Notes under the pieces: model-generated
Database searches by the model: none
What the model was told of the DNA's origin: nothing
What the model saw: only the letters and a program-made list of their open reading frames with translations
Shown here: in pieces, positions 49,129-58,478 of the stretch
Layout: every line of letters begins with the position of its first letter
Position numbering within the stretch: the first letter of the stretch is position 1
Translations under genes and position numbers: made by a program
DNA from: Shewanella marina JCM 15074
GTDB lineage: Bacteria; Pseudomonadota; Gammaproteobacteria; Enterobacterales; Shewanellaceae
DNA length: 64,000 nt
Assembly (NCBI RefSeq): GCF_000614975.1
Contig: NZ_BALM01000003.1
Span: 186,001-250,000, forward strand
Reading direction: 5' to 3'

Positions 49129-49401
49129 ATGAACAAATCTGAACTAATCGAGAAAATCGCTTCTGGTGCTGACATTTCTAAAGCTGCTGCTGGCCGCGCA
49201 TTAGATTCTTTCATTGCTGCAGTTACTGACGGTTTAAAAGAAGGCGATAAGATTTCTCTTGTTGGTTTCGGTACTTTTGAAGTTCGTGACCGCGCAGAGC
49301 GCACTGGTCGCAACCCACAAACTGGTAAAGAGATCAAGATTGCTGCTGCTAAGATCCCAGCGTTCAAAGCAGGTAAAGCTCTTAAAGACGCAGTAAACTA
49401 A
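49129..49401 (+). CDS. hupB: DNA-binding protein HU-beta
   Basis: A 90-residue nucleoid protein that bends DNA as a dimer with HU-alpha. [19 protein letters not shown] at the start and [20 protein letters not shown] (the DNA-binding arm, about residues 46-65) identify the family. The ATG at 49129 follows AAGGGGATGAC. A longer in-frame start at 49015 has no support. The gene lies between lon and ppiD as in related bacteria. Confidence 0.95.
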   Translation: MNKSELIEKIASGADISKAAAGRALDSFIAAVTDGLKEGDKISLVGFGTFEVRDRAERTGRNPQTGKEIKIAAAKIPAFKAGKALKDAVN

Positions 49402-49456
49402 TTTTAATTAGTCGAGCCTTAGTAGGCTTCTAATCTGTTAAATTAATGGATTAGGG

Positions 49457-49480
49457 AGAGGAGAAATACGTTTCTCCTCT
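49457..49480 (+). other. 10-bp hairpin with a TACG tetraloop, 3' of hupB
   Basis: AGAGGAGAAA and TTTCTCCTCT pair perfectly around TACG, a UNCG-type tetraloop in RNA. It is 56 bases past the hupB stop and well before the real terminator. Confidence 0.6.
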
Positions 49481-49533
49481 GGAGTTGGGAGGTTTCTTAA
49501 CGTTGCGTCTGAATACTCCGATATTTTTACACT

Positions 49534-49566
49534 AAGGCGCATCATCTAGATGCGCCTTTTTTTTAT
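49534..49566 (+). terminator. Terminator between hupB and ppiD
   Basis: Stem AAGGCGCATC / GATGCGCCTT with loop ATCTA, then TTTTTTTTAT. Confidence 0.88.
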
Positions 49567-49589
49567 AATCGCAACAAGCGAGAAATCAG

Positions 49590-51503
49590 ATGTTAGAGAA
49601 GATCCGCGAAGGTTCACAGGGCGTGATAGCCAAAAGCATTTTGGTGCTAGTGATCCTATCATTTGCTTTTGCTGGTGTGAGCAGTTACTTGGGCTCGTCA
49701 ACTGACGAACCTGCTGCGACTGTTAACGGTGAAGCTATTACAAAAAATCAATTAGAACAAGCTTATCAAAGCGAACGCTCACGTTTACAACAACAGTTAG
49801 GTGAAATGTTTGATTCGCTTGCAGCTAACGACAGCTACCTACAAAGTATTAAACAAGCTGTGTTAGAGCGATTGATTGCTGAAAAATTATTAGATCAAGC
49901 TGCCAATAAGCTTGGTTTACGTATTTCTGATTCACAAATTAGAGATGCAATCCTACAAGAACAAGCTTTCCAAACCGATGGTAAGTTTGATGACGCTCGT
50001 TTCAACGCAATTATGATGCAACTTGGTTATAGCAAGCCTGCATTTATTGAGATGATGCGTGTGGATATGACTCGTAATCAACTTGTTAGCGGTATGGTTG
50101 GTTCAGAGTTTGTATTACCAAGTGAAGCTAAGAGTTTGGCTCAGCTACAAAATCAAACACGCGATATTCAGTATTTAATGGTTAATACCGAACCATTCCT
50201 TGCTGATGTAAAAGTGACTGATGCTGAAGCGAAAGCTTACTATGAAAATCATTTAGGTGAGTACGTTCGTCCAGAGATGATTAGCCTTAACTATGTAGAT
50301 TTAAATTCTGCAGAGTTAGCTCAAAACATCAAAGTGACCGATGCTGAAGTTGAAGCGTATTACAACGAGCATAAGAGTTCTTATCAAACTGCTGAAAAGC
50401 GTCTAGCTGCTCATATCTTAATTGATTTCGGCGGTGATAAGGCTAAAGCAAAAGAGAAAGCAGAAGCTATCTACAAGCAACTTGAAGGCGGCGCAAATTT
50501 TGCTACTTTAGCTAAAAAAGATTCTAACGATCAATTCAGTGCAGAAAAAGGCGGTGAGCTTGATTGGTTTGAACCAGGTGTGATGGATCCAAGCTTTGAT
50601 AAAGCGCTTTTCTCATTGAAGAAAGGTCAATTCTCACAAGTTGTTGAAACACCATATGGTTACCACATCATCAAGTTGTTAGATGTTCAGCCAGGTACAA
50701 CAGCACCACTTGCTGAAGTGAAAGATAAAATTGTTGCTCAAATTAAGCAGCAGAAGGCTGATAACGAGTTCTACGGTTTACAGCAAAAACTAACTGACTC
50801 AAGTTATGAAGTGCCAGATACTTTATCTGAATCAGCAATTGAGCTAAACACCAAGGTACAAACAACACCGTTATTTAGTCGTAATAATGCACCTGCACCT
50901 TTCAATGCACCTGCAATTATGAAAGCTGCATTCTCTGCGCAAGTGCTTGCTAATGGCGAGAACAGTGATGTACTAGAAATTGCACCTAATCATGTTGTGG
51001 TTATCCGCATCAATCAACATAAGCCTGCTGGCACGATGACGTTTGATGAAGTTAAAGCTCAAGTGGTTGCAACGCTTAAGCAGCAAAAAGCAAATGAGCT
51101 AGCGCGTGCGAAAGCGGCTGAAGACATGAAGCAGATTAAAGCGGGTACATCAGTTGATGGCTTAACCGCTAAAACTGAAGTCAGTCGTACAGCTCAAGAT
51201 GTTGCCGCGGGTATTATCAATAAAGCATTCCAGATGCCAGCACCAACTAAAGGCGCTGTGGTTGATACCGTGAGCCTACCACAAGGTTATGCTGTTGTTG
51301 TGTTAGACAAAGTGAATACTGTATCTGATGTAGACGAGAATACCGTAAAATCATTAGAGCAACGTTTAACTTCACAGCTAGCACAAGCTGACTACACTGC
51401 AGTAGTGGCTGCATTACGTGCTAAAGCTGAGATTGCTTACCCTGCAGCTGAACAAGCCGCTGAGGAAGCTCAAGAAGCACAACAGAACAATACTGCTGAA
51501 TAA
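49590..51503 (+). CDS. ppiD: Periplasmic folding chaperone PpiD
   Basis: A 637-residue inner-membrane-anchored chaperone of the SurA/parvulin group that helps secreted proteins fold as they leave the Sec translocon. A single helix near residues 16-34 (SILVLVILSFAFAGVSSYLG) anchors it. A SurA-like N-terminal helical domain follows, then one parvulin domain (about 270-365: EKRLAAHILIDFG to TPYGYHIIKLLDVQPG). The C-terminal region is rich in Ala, Gln and Glu. The protein is family length and intact. A terminator follows. Confidence 0.93.
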   Translation: MLEKIREGSQGVIAKSILVLVILSFAFAGVSSYLGSSTDEPAATVNGEAITKNQLEQAYQSERSRLQQQLGEMFDSLAANDSYLQSIKQAVLERLIAEKLLDQAANKLGLRISDSQIRDAILQEQAFQTDGKFDDARFNAIMMQLGYSKPAFIEMMRVDMTRNQLVSGMVGSEFVLPSEAKSLAQLQNQTRDIQYLMVNTEPFLADVKVTDAEAKAYYENHLGEYVRPEMISLNYVDLNSAELAQNIKVTDAEVEAYYNEHKSSYQTAEKRLAAHILIDFGGDKAKAKEKAEAIYKQLEGGANFATLAKKDSNDQFSAEKGGELDWFEPGVMDPSFDKALFSLKKGQFSQVVETPYGYHIIKLLDVQPGTTAPLAEVKDKIVAQIKQQKADNEFYGLQQKLTDSSYEVPDTLSESAIELNTKVQTTPLFSRNNAPAPFNAPAIMKAAFSAQVLANGENSDVLEIAPNHVVVIRINQHKPAGTMTFDEVKAQVVATLKQQKANELARAKAAEDMKQIKAGTSVDGLTAKTEVSRTAQDVAAGIINKAFQMPAPTKGAVVDTVSLPQGYAVVVLDKVNTVSDVDENTVKSLEQRLTSQLAQADYTAVVAALRAKAEIAYPAAEQAAEEAQEAQQNNTAE

Positions 51504-51524
51504 TCAACAGTGAGTTAAATTAAA

Positions 51525-51552
51525 AACCAGCGCTCAGGCGCTGGTTTTTTTA
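51525..51552 (+). terminator. Terminator after ppiD
   Basis: Stem AACCAGCGC / GCGCTGGTT with loop TCAG, then TTTTT. Confidence 0.88.
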
Positions 51553-51688
51553 TGTCTAAAAATTGAGTCACAGAGCTAAATTGAGTTATAAAATATAATT
51601 AGCAAAATTAAGATAGCTAATTTGAAACATAATAAATTAGTTGTTGATAATGGTGTTTATTAGCTTTAAAAATATTCTAGGAGAATAA

Positions 51689-52072
51689 ATGGAACTTAAT
51701 CAAGTTACATTACCCGTAAGCAATATGGATGATGCTGTACAGTTTTATCTCTTGCTTGGCTTTACTCAAATCGTAAATACGCCACATTATGCTAGGTTTT
51801 CTTGTCCAAAGGGGAATGCTACGTTCTCCTTATCACTAGAAAGCGATCATTTTGAGAATCGTGCTGTTATTTACTTTGAACATGAACATTTAGATGAGTT
51901 TTGTTCCATCCTTTCTCAAAAAGGCGTTCAATTTGAGCTGCAACCTAGAGAACAACGATACCTTTGGAAAGAAGCGATACTAAAAGATCCATCAGGTAAT
52001 AAAATCAAATTATACTGGGCTGGTGAAAATCGTTTGAATCCGCCATGGAAAGTTGAAATACGTGGTTCATAA
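51689..52072 (+). CDS. VOC/glyoxalase-fold protein
   Basis: A 127-residue protein with the vicinal-oxygen-chelate fold, seen as two beta-alpha-beta repeats: MELNQVTLPVSNMDDAVQFY at the start and WKEAILKDPSGNKIKLYW near 95-112. Members act as lactoylglutathione lyases, dioxygenases or antibiotic-binding proteins. The metal ligands are incomplete or unclear here, so no reaction can be given. The start follows CTAGGAGAATAA. Confidence 0.75.
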   Translation: MELNQVTLPVSNMDDAVQFYLLLGFTQIVNTPHYARFSCPKGNATFSLSLESDHFENRAVIYFEHEHLDEFCSILSQKGVQFELQPREQRYLWKEAILKDPSGNKIKLYWAGENRLNPPWKVEIRGS

Positions 52073-52211
52073 TTTTATTAAACATTGAGTCGCTACCGTT
52101 CTGTATTTAACGTTTTTAGGGCTGATGCTATTGCAATAAGTGGTGGCACGCTAAAAGGATGAAATTAATCTCTCTCAAATATTGCTTATAAGACCCTTGC
52201 TTTCTAGTGAT

Positions 52212-52802
52212 TTAGATCAACGTATAAGCAACTGCTATTACCATGAGTATTGAAAAAAGGACACGGATCACTCTGGCATGCCTAGGTTTTGAAAATATCG
52301 GTCTTATTAAGCTACCCAATATCAGCCACAGCATGTCGACAATAGTGGCGACAGCAAGACAAGTAACCGCTGTGGTAAGATAACTAATAGATGGATTTGA
52401 AAGTGGTAATAGGAATTGGGAAAATAGAGCTAAAAAAGCAGCATAAGCCTTAACGTTGAATAAATTTAAAATAAATCCATCTTTAAAACTTGGTAGTGAT
52501 TGAGTTTTTTTAGTCACAATAATAGGTGCTGAAGCTATTTTATAAGCGATATAAAGTATGTATGCTGCACCAATCGATTTACACACTATTTTGACGTTAG
52601 GGTATTGTGTGAATATTGTAGCTAAGCCCATGCTTGCCGCTATAATCACAACACTAAGGCCTATTAAAATACCTGCTAAAAAAGGTGTTCCTTTTTTTAT
52701 TCCAAATGCAGCGCCTGTTGCGGCAAGGGCTAATGGGGCTGGCCCTGGTGAGCCAAGTAAAATAGCTGCGGTGCTTATTAGCACTATAAATGAATCTAGC
52801 AA
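52212..52802 (-). CDS. LysE/RhtB-family amino acid exporter
   Basis: A 196-residue inner-membrane exporter with about six helices. The family signature LLGSPGPAPLALAATGAAFGIKKG lies near residues 16-39, and LNLFNVKAYAAFLALF near 110. Members export lysine, threonine, homoserine or other amino acids; the substrate here is unknown. Isolated gene on the minus strand. Confidence 0.85.
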   Translation of the reverse strand: MLDSFIVLISTAAILLGSPGPAPLALAATGAAFGIKKGTPFLAGILIGLSVVIIAASMGLATIFTQYPNVKIVCKSIGAAYILYIAYKIASAPIIVTKKTQSLPSFKDGFILNLFNVKAYAAFLALFSQFLLPLSNPSISYLTTAVTCLAVATIVDMLWLILGSLIRPIFSKPRHARVIRVLFSILMVIAVAYTLI

Positions 52803-52902
52803 TTAATAATTCCTTTTATGGTTTGAAAAACTAAGATTAGCATGTTGTTTTCATTGCAAATTAATCAGTCTTATCTTTGCTGAAGTTATTGCTAAGCATT
52901 AC

Positions 52903-53328
52903 TTAAATTGACAACTTGCTTAAAATTGAATATCCATCTGAATTTAATTGATAATGTACGCCGTAAACATCATTACCTCCATACATGACTTTAATAGCAG
53001 TAATGACAATCCCTTTAGATATCAGTAGCTTTTCAATTGCAGAGGCGCCTTGGGTTAATGTGGACTCATCAGTGCCAAAGATACTGGCTGCCATTACAAA
53101 AATAACCTTACCATTCTCTCCACTGGCAATCCGAAGAGGGATATTATCGATAGAAATGTCTTTAGTAGCACCAGTAATTGCAGAGCAATCAGTATCAAGC
53201 TGCATATCTTTGCAGCTAGCGGCAACGCTGTAGGTATTAACTGTTTTACCTTTGAAAGAAATGGATGCCGGAGTTGATATACAGCCCGAAACAAAAAGTA
53301 GTAGGGCTAAAGGGAGTATTTTTAGCAT
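52903..53328 (-). CDS. Small lipoprotein, unknown function
   Basis: A 141-residue protein with a lipobox (FVSGC, Cys16) after a short signal sequence. The mature part has one cysteine pair (SCKDMQLDTDC) and no motif I recognise. It is probably a small outer-membrane lipoprotein. Isolated between the LysE gene and a gene-poor stretch. Confidence 0.65.
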   Translation of the reverse strand: MLKILPLALLLFVSGCISTPASISFKGKTVNTYSVAASCKDMQLDTDCSAITGATKDISIDNIPLRIASGENGKVIFVMAASIFGTDESTLTQGASAIEKLLISKGIVITAIKVMYGGNDVYGVHYQLNSDGYSILSKLSI

Positions 53329-53664
53329 GCTTTGATTTCCTTATAATTGAATGATGCAGATAATCGATTCAAATGAACTATCAATGTCGTTGAACGAATA
53401 GGTATGTGCAATAACCTAGCAATGCAATATTTAATTAGCAATCGCTAATCGTGTTGGGGTAGGCAGCTTAAGCTGAGATACTAATATAGTCAGTAGCGAA
53501 TTGGAGTATCGATCAACGTCTGCGGGGAAATGTCGGTGTATTTTTTAGTTCTTTGGGGGGAAATTGCTAGCGTTATGGTTTAGAAATTAAGCTTTATCAC
53601 GAAAGATAGGCAGTTTGTATTAAATTTACGGTATTATATAAAATTGATCAAATTGTAGTTACTC
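53329..53664. other. Intergenic stretch, nothing identified
   Basis: About 335 AT-rich bases upstream of the YkgJ-type gene. No gene, repeat or clear terminator was seen. Confidence 0.4.
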
Positions 53665-53949
53665 ATGATGATACCAATTAAAAAACTCTCTTCCTCGAAT
53701 ATATCTTGCTCAAATTGTAGAGCATGCTGCTGCCGCCTTGAAGTGATGATTATTTCAGATACAGGTGTTCCTGAAAAATTTATCACACGTGATCAGTATG
53801 GCAGTGAGACACTCATGCGACTTGATGATGGTTGGTGTGCCGCTTTGGATAGAAACACGTTAATGTGTACTATTTATGAGAATCGGCCTTGGATATGTCG
53901 TGAATTTGAAATGGGTTCTGATGAATGTATAGATGAACGAGTTAAATAA
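53665..53949 (+). CDS. YkgJ-family cysteine-cluster protein
   Basis: A 94-residue protein with the YkgJ/UPF0153 zinc- or iron-chelating pattern: SCSNCRACCCRLEVMI at the start and CAALDRNTLMCTIYENRPWICREF. The CxxC-type spacing and the final YENRPWICREF are typical. No function is known; some members may be metal-dependent redox or modification factors. Intact, single gene. Confidence 0.8.
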   Translation: MMIPIKKLSSSNISCSNCRACCCRLEVMIISDTGVPEKFITRDQYGSETLMRLDDGWCAALDRNTLMCTIYENRPWICREFEMGSDECIDERVK

Positions 53950-54015
53950 CTTGTTGTAATTTATTTGTACGATTTATCATGAGTTTATAGATGGTACTTA
54001 AGCAAAAAATAGTAC

Positions 54016-54043
54016 AAAAAAGCCAGCATTAATGCTGGCTTTT
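54016..54043. terminator. Terminator between the YkgJ and molbindin genes
   Basis: Stem AAAAGCCAGCAT / ATGCTGGCTTTT with loop TA. It has A and T runs on both sides and can serve the convergent genes. Confidence 0.85.
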
Positions 54044-54060
54044 AACTGCGTGGCAAATAA

Positions 54061-54270
54061 TTAATCGATACCGATCATTACGCTGCTAGCTTTGATAAGT
54101 GCGTAAGCTGAGCCACCTACAGTTAGACCTAGACGGTCACAAGATGCTTTAGTTACCATTGCAGTTAGTTCAACGTTTGGTGCTAGTTCGATAGTCACTT
54201 CGTTGTTAACAGTACCTTCAGAGATTGCTTTGATAGTACCTTGTAGAGAGTTACGTGCGCTGATTTGCAT
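54061..54270 (-). CDS. Molbindin: single-domain molybdate-binding (Mop) protein
   Basis: A 69-residue protein consisting of a single Mop/TOBE domain. The family start is ISARNSLQGTIKAISEGTVNNEV, with VTKASCDRLGLTVGGSAYALIKASSVMIG after it. Free-standing Mop proteins assemble into hexamers that store molybdate or tungstate. Two-domain ModE or ModC versions would be longer. Isolated gene, intact. Confidence 0.85.
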   Translation of the reverse strand: MQISARNSLQGTIKAISEGTVNNEVTIELAPNVELTAMVTKASCDRLGLTVGGSAYALIKASSVMIGID

Positions 54271-54375
54271 GTTTATATATCCTAAATAATAAAAACTGAC
54301 GAATTAAAGTATAGGAGAAAATAAGTCAGTTAGTTGAAGAGCTTGTAATTTAGTATTTTGCGAAATAAAAAGCCA

Positions 54376-54406
54376 TAAAAAAAAGCCACAAGTATGTGGC
54401 TTTTCA
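54376..54406 (-). terminator. Terminator after fabV
   Basis: Stem AAAAGCCACA / TGTGGCTTTT with loop AGTA. The minus strand continues TTTTATGGC, 16 bases past the fabV stop. Confidence 0.8.
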
Positions 54407-54422
54407 AAGTAATATCAATATA

Positions 54423-55624
54423 TTAGAGTTGGATCACATCAAACTCTACCGCAGGATTCACATCTTGCTCATAATCGATACCCTCAATACCGAAACCAAA
54501 CAAACTTAAGAACTCAGCTTTGTATTCTAAGTAGTCAGCGAGTTCATTAAGGTTTTCAGTTGTCACTTGTGGCCATAGATCGCGGCAGTGCTGCTGAATG
54601 TCTTCGCGTAGTTCCCAATCGTCTAGACGTAAACGGTTGTCAGCATCAGTTTCTGGTGCGCTATGGTCTGCTTTATAAAGGCGTTGGCTAAACATGCGAT
54701 AAATTTGTTGCATACAGCCTTCATGTAGGCCTTCTTCACGCATTTTCTTAAATACCATTGCGATATAAAGCGGCATGACTGGAATTGCAGAGCTTGCCTG
54801 AGTCACCACACTCTTTAATACGGCAACATTAGCACTTCCACCAGTTGCAGACAGTTTAGCGTTTAGCTCATGTGCTGCACGATCTAAATCCATCTTGGCT
54901 TTACCTAATGCACCATGCCAGTAGATAGGCCATGTTAGCTCAGTACCGATATAGCTATAAGCAACGGTTTTGCATCCATCAGCAAGTACACCAGCGTCAG
55001 TTAATGCATCAATCCATAGTTCCCAATCTTGGCCACCCATTACGGTCACTGTATCGGCAATCTCTTGCTCTGATGCAGGCTCAACACTGGTTTCAATAAT
55101 GATATTTTTATTAGTATCGACTGCTGTTGCTGTGTAATTCTCACCAATAGGCTTTAGTGCTGAGCGAATTACTTCACCAGTATCTGGCATTTTACGCACT
55201 GGTGAAGCCAGTGAATATACCACCATATCGATCTGACCTAGGTCTTGCTTAATTAGCTCAATTGTTTTTTGTTTTGCTTCATGACTAAATGCATCACAGT
55301 TAATACTTTTTGAATAAAGATTTTCTGCTTTAGCAAATTTGTCGAATGCTGCTGAATTGTACCAACCTGCAGTACCGGGTTTAGTTTCTGTGCCTGGTTT
55401 TTCAAAAAAGACACCAATGGTGCTGCTCCACTGCCAAATGCTGCGGCAATTCTTGAAGATAAACCATAGCCACTAGATGAGCCAACGACTAATACACGTT
55501 TTGGACCATCAACAATTGGATCTTGGCTTTTAGTATATTCGATCTGTTGTTTTACATTGGCCTCGCAGCCTACTGGATGCGTTGTGGTACAAATAAAACC
55601 ACGAGTTTTAGGTTTGATAATCAT
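54423..55624 (-). CDS. fabV: Enoyl-ACP reductase FabV, frameshifted
   Basis: FabV makes the last step of the fatty-acid elongation cycle and can replace FabI. The N-terminus [20 protein letters not shown] is diagnostic, and [21 protein letters not shown] is the nucleotide-binding motif. After about residue 70 the frame breaks near 55421. Restoring one A (GCAGCAACC) gives [21 protein letters not shown] and links to the second part, which includes [14 protein letters not shown]. The repaired length is 400 residues, exactly family size. As given the enzyme would be inactive, which makes a sequencing error likely because the function is normally needed. Confidence 0.92.
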
Positions 55625-55812
55625 AAGTTAGCTTCTTTTTCGAAAGATTCTGATAGCATAATAATTTCAGCCATAAAATGGCACTATTATTTTAGTTTAA
55701 CCTTGGCTTTTAGCAGTGGTTGGAGCAGTAGACACTGCAATCGCTTAACCATATATTCTTAAATTAGCTGGGTGTTTTATTCAGTTCATTTAGAAATATG
55801 CCAAGGTTAAGG

Positions 55813-56598
55813 TTATTTTTGGCTGTAAAAATCATTTTGTTCTTGTAATAGTCGTTTGGTAAATTCGTGCTGTGGGTCGGTAAATACTTGCTCTGTGGAG
55901 CCTTTTTCAACCATCACACCATCTTTTAAAACCATGACTTTATCACTAATATGGCGAATAATTTTCAAGTTATGTGATACAAATACATAGGCTAAGCCTA
56001 AATCTTTTTGCAATTGTAATAACAGATTAATAATTTGCGATCTTACCGAAAGATCTAATTCTGTTAAGGCATCATCAGCAATAATAATTTTAGGGTTAAG
56101 CATTAACGCTCTAGCTACTGCAACACGTTGTTTTTGTCCTTCTGAAATCATATACGGATAAAAATCGGCATGTTCTGACAATAAACCTACTTTGCGTAAC
56201 GTTTCTATGACCATGCGCTCACGAGCCGCTGGGGTCATATCCGTGGTGAATTTTAAGGGTTCTTCCAATAACTGACCAATGGTCAGTCTTGGATTTAATG
56301 AGGTATTAGGATCTTGGAAAATCATTCGAATAAAACAGCAGCGCTGTTTTATATTTTTTTTATCAAGGGCTAGACCTTCAAAGAATATCTCACCACTGGT
56401 GCGTTTTTCTGCACCCACGAGAATGCGAGCAAGGGTGCTTTTTCCTGAGCCTGCATCACCTAAAATGGCCAAGGTTTCACCGGGATTTAACTCGAACGAA
56501 ATAGGCGCTAATGCTTCGGTGTATTGGCGTCTAAAAAACCGATGGCCAGTGACATACTGCTTGGTTAACTGATTAACTTTAAGAAGTGGCGTCGTCAT
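55813..56598 (-). CDS. sapF: Peptide ABC transporter ATPase SapF
   Basis: A 261-residue ATPase of the SapABCDF system. Walker A is GDAGSGKST (47-55), the signature motif SEGQKQRVAVARAL (about 150-163), Walker B IIIADDAL, and a final FVSHNLKIIRH. Last gene of the sap operon; it overlaps sapD by 20 bases. No terminator was seen after it. The signature starts with ISEGQ in place of LSGGQ. Confidence 0.9.
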   Translation of the reverse strand: MTTPLLKVNQLTKQYVTGHRFFRRQYTEALAPISFELNPGETLAILGDAGSGKSTLARILVGAEKRTSGEIFFEGLALDKKNIKQRCCFIRMIFQDPNTSLNPRLTIGQLLEEPLKFTTDMTPAARERMVIETLRKVGLLSEHADFYPYMISEGQKQRVAVARALMLNPKIIIADDALTELDLSVRSQIINLLLQLQKDLGLAYVFVSHNLKIIRHISDKVMVLKDGVMVEKGSTEQVFTDPQHEFTKRLLQEQNDFYSQK

Positions 56599-57585
56599 TA
56601 TTTTGCTCTAATTCATATGGAAAATGGCACGCATAATAGCGGTCTTTATAGTGGCATAGCTTCGGCTGATGAACACATTTTTTCTGCGCTTCAGGGCAGC
56701 GAGGGCCAAGACGACAACCAATAGGTGGATGCTGCAATGCTGGCGGCGAGCCGGGCAAGGTTGGCAGTAAAGCTTTGTGGCTAATGGATTCATCATAATC
56801 GGGGATGGTTTCAATTAATGCCTTGGTATAAGGATGGTACGGATGGCTCATAATTGATGCTGTAGGGCCAGATTCCATCACCTGACCACTGTATATCACC
56901 GTTAGATTCTCACACCATTGTGCCACTTTTTCGAGTTCGTGACTGATTAATAGAATCGATACGTTTTGTAGTTGATTAAGTTTAGTCAGTAATCTAAAAA
57001 TTTGCGCTTGAGTATTGAGCTCCATTTGATTGGTAGGCTCATCCGCAATTAATAGCCGAGGTTGGTGAGCAACTGCCATCGCGATCATGATTTTTTGACA
57101 TTCGCCCTCTGATAGCTCCCACGCATAACTGCTCATTAGGCGCTCAGGATCTTTAACGCCCACTTTGCGGAGCCAGTTTTTTGCATTTAGCTTTTTATCT
57201 TTAGCGCGACGCCAAAACGGTAATGATTTGTTGGTTGGCATTGCTTCAATAAGCTGCTCGCCAACTTCTAAAGCGGGATCTAAACAGTTAGACGGATCTT
57301 GGAAGATAATCGAAATATCTTTGCCCATGAGTGATCGTCGCTCAGCTTGGCTCATGTCCATTAAATTTTGGTTATTCCACATCATGCGGTCAGCAGTGAT
57401 GCTCCAATTCGGCTCTGGAATACCTAAAATAGCACGAGCAAGCAATGTTCTACCCGAGCCAGATTCACCCACTAAACCGTGGATCTCAGCAGGTTAAGTG
57501 TCAAACTGACTTTTTCTAAGGCTTTGACTCGACCATAGGGTGTGTCGAGTTCAATGGTTAAGTTTCTAATATCCAGTAACGGCAT
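56579..57585 (-). CDS. sapD: Peptide ABC transporter ATPase SapD, frameshifted
   Basis: The second Sap ATPase; in E. coli SapD also supports Trk potassium uptake. The start is MPLLDIRNLT at 57585, two bases after the sapC stop. The frame breaks near 57492, where AACC needs to be AACCC; repair restores LTLNPAEIHGLVGESGSGRT and gives 335 residues. Walker A reads GESGSGRT with Arg46 in place of the essential Lys, an AAA-to-AGA change. The signature is LSEGECQK and Walker B LLIADEPT. The Cys-rich end (CRLGPRCPEAQKKC, YYACHFP) is typical of dipeptide-type ATPases. Confidence 0.88.
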
Positions 57586-57587
57586 AA

Positions 57588-58478
57588 TTAGCTTCTTATT
57601 GGTGTTAACGCGGCGCTTAAGCCATCGCCAACTAAGTTAATGGCTAGCACACTGACTAAAATGGCTAAACCAGGAATAGTGACCGCCCAAGGTGCAGTAA
57701 GTAAATTATCTAAGCCTTGGCCAACCATCGCTCCCCATTCTGGACTGGGTGCTTGCGCACCTAAACTTAAAAATCCTAATGCGGCGATATCTAGAATTGC
57801 TGCTGAAATGGCTAATGTGGTTTGGATAATAATAATTTCCCACACATTAGGCATAACCACATGCCAAAAAATTTGTAATGATGTTGCGCCATCAAGACGG
57901 GCTGCAGTAACGTACTCTTTTTGTAACTCATCATGTACTGCTTGATGAATTGCCCGAATAAACTGCGGTGTTAATGCCAGTCCCACAGCCCAGAATACAT
58001 TTTCAAGTCCGGGGCCTGTAATCGCTACCACTAAAATGGCAAGTAGTAATGATGGAATTGACAGTAACGAGTCAAGCATATGCCCTAAAATACTGGCTTT
58101 TAGACCTGTCATCATGCCTGAAATAGAGCCGATGATAAATCCGGTCAATAATGCTGTTGCTACGATAGCGAGTGCCATACCAAAGGTAAGATGCGCACCA
58201 TGTAATAAGCGGCTAAAAATATCGCGGCCTAAATCATCGGTACCTAAAAAGTGTGACACACTACCAAGATGATCCCATGATGGCGGCAAGAGCAAAGCAT
58301 TCGGATCTTGGAATTCAGGTGAATAGGGCGCAATAAATGGACCTAAAATCGTTAATAGTAAAAGTAAGCCGACAACCCACAATCCAATTAATGCCACGAA
58401 ATTGCTTGAAAAGCTTAACCATAGCTTACGTCTAGGCGAGGGGATATGTTCCTCTTGGTAAATTTTAATGGCTGGCAT
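57588..58478 (-). CDS. sapC: Peptide ABC transporter permease SapC
   Basis: A 296-residue membrane subunit of the DppC/OppC type. The N-terminal helix lies near residues 30-55. The main transmembrane domain follows, with the coupling loop VTAARLDGATSLQIFWHVVMP (about 190-210), a typical EAA motif variant. The start is taken at the ATG at 58478 (MPAIKIYQEEH) inside the end of sapB; the extra 16 codons from 58526 are unlikely. Confidence 0.9.
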   Translation of the reverse strand: MPAIKIYQEEHIPSPRRKLWLSFSSNFVALIGLWVVGLLLLLTILGPFIAPYSPEFQDPNALLLPPSWDHLGSVSHFLGTDDLGRDIFSRLLHGAHLTFGMALAIVATALLTGFIIGSISGMMTGLKASILGHMLDSLLSIPSLLLAILVVAITGPGLENVFWAVGLALTPQFIRAIHQAVHDELQKEYVTAARLDGATSLQIFWHVVMPNVWEIIIIQTTLAISAAILDIAALGFLSLGAQAPSPEWGAMVGQGLDNLLTAPWAVTIPGLAILVSVLAINLVGDGLSAALTPIRS

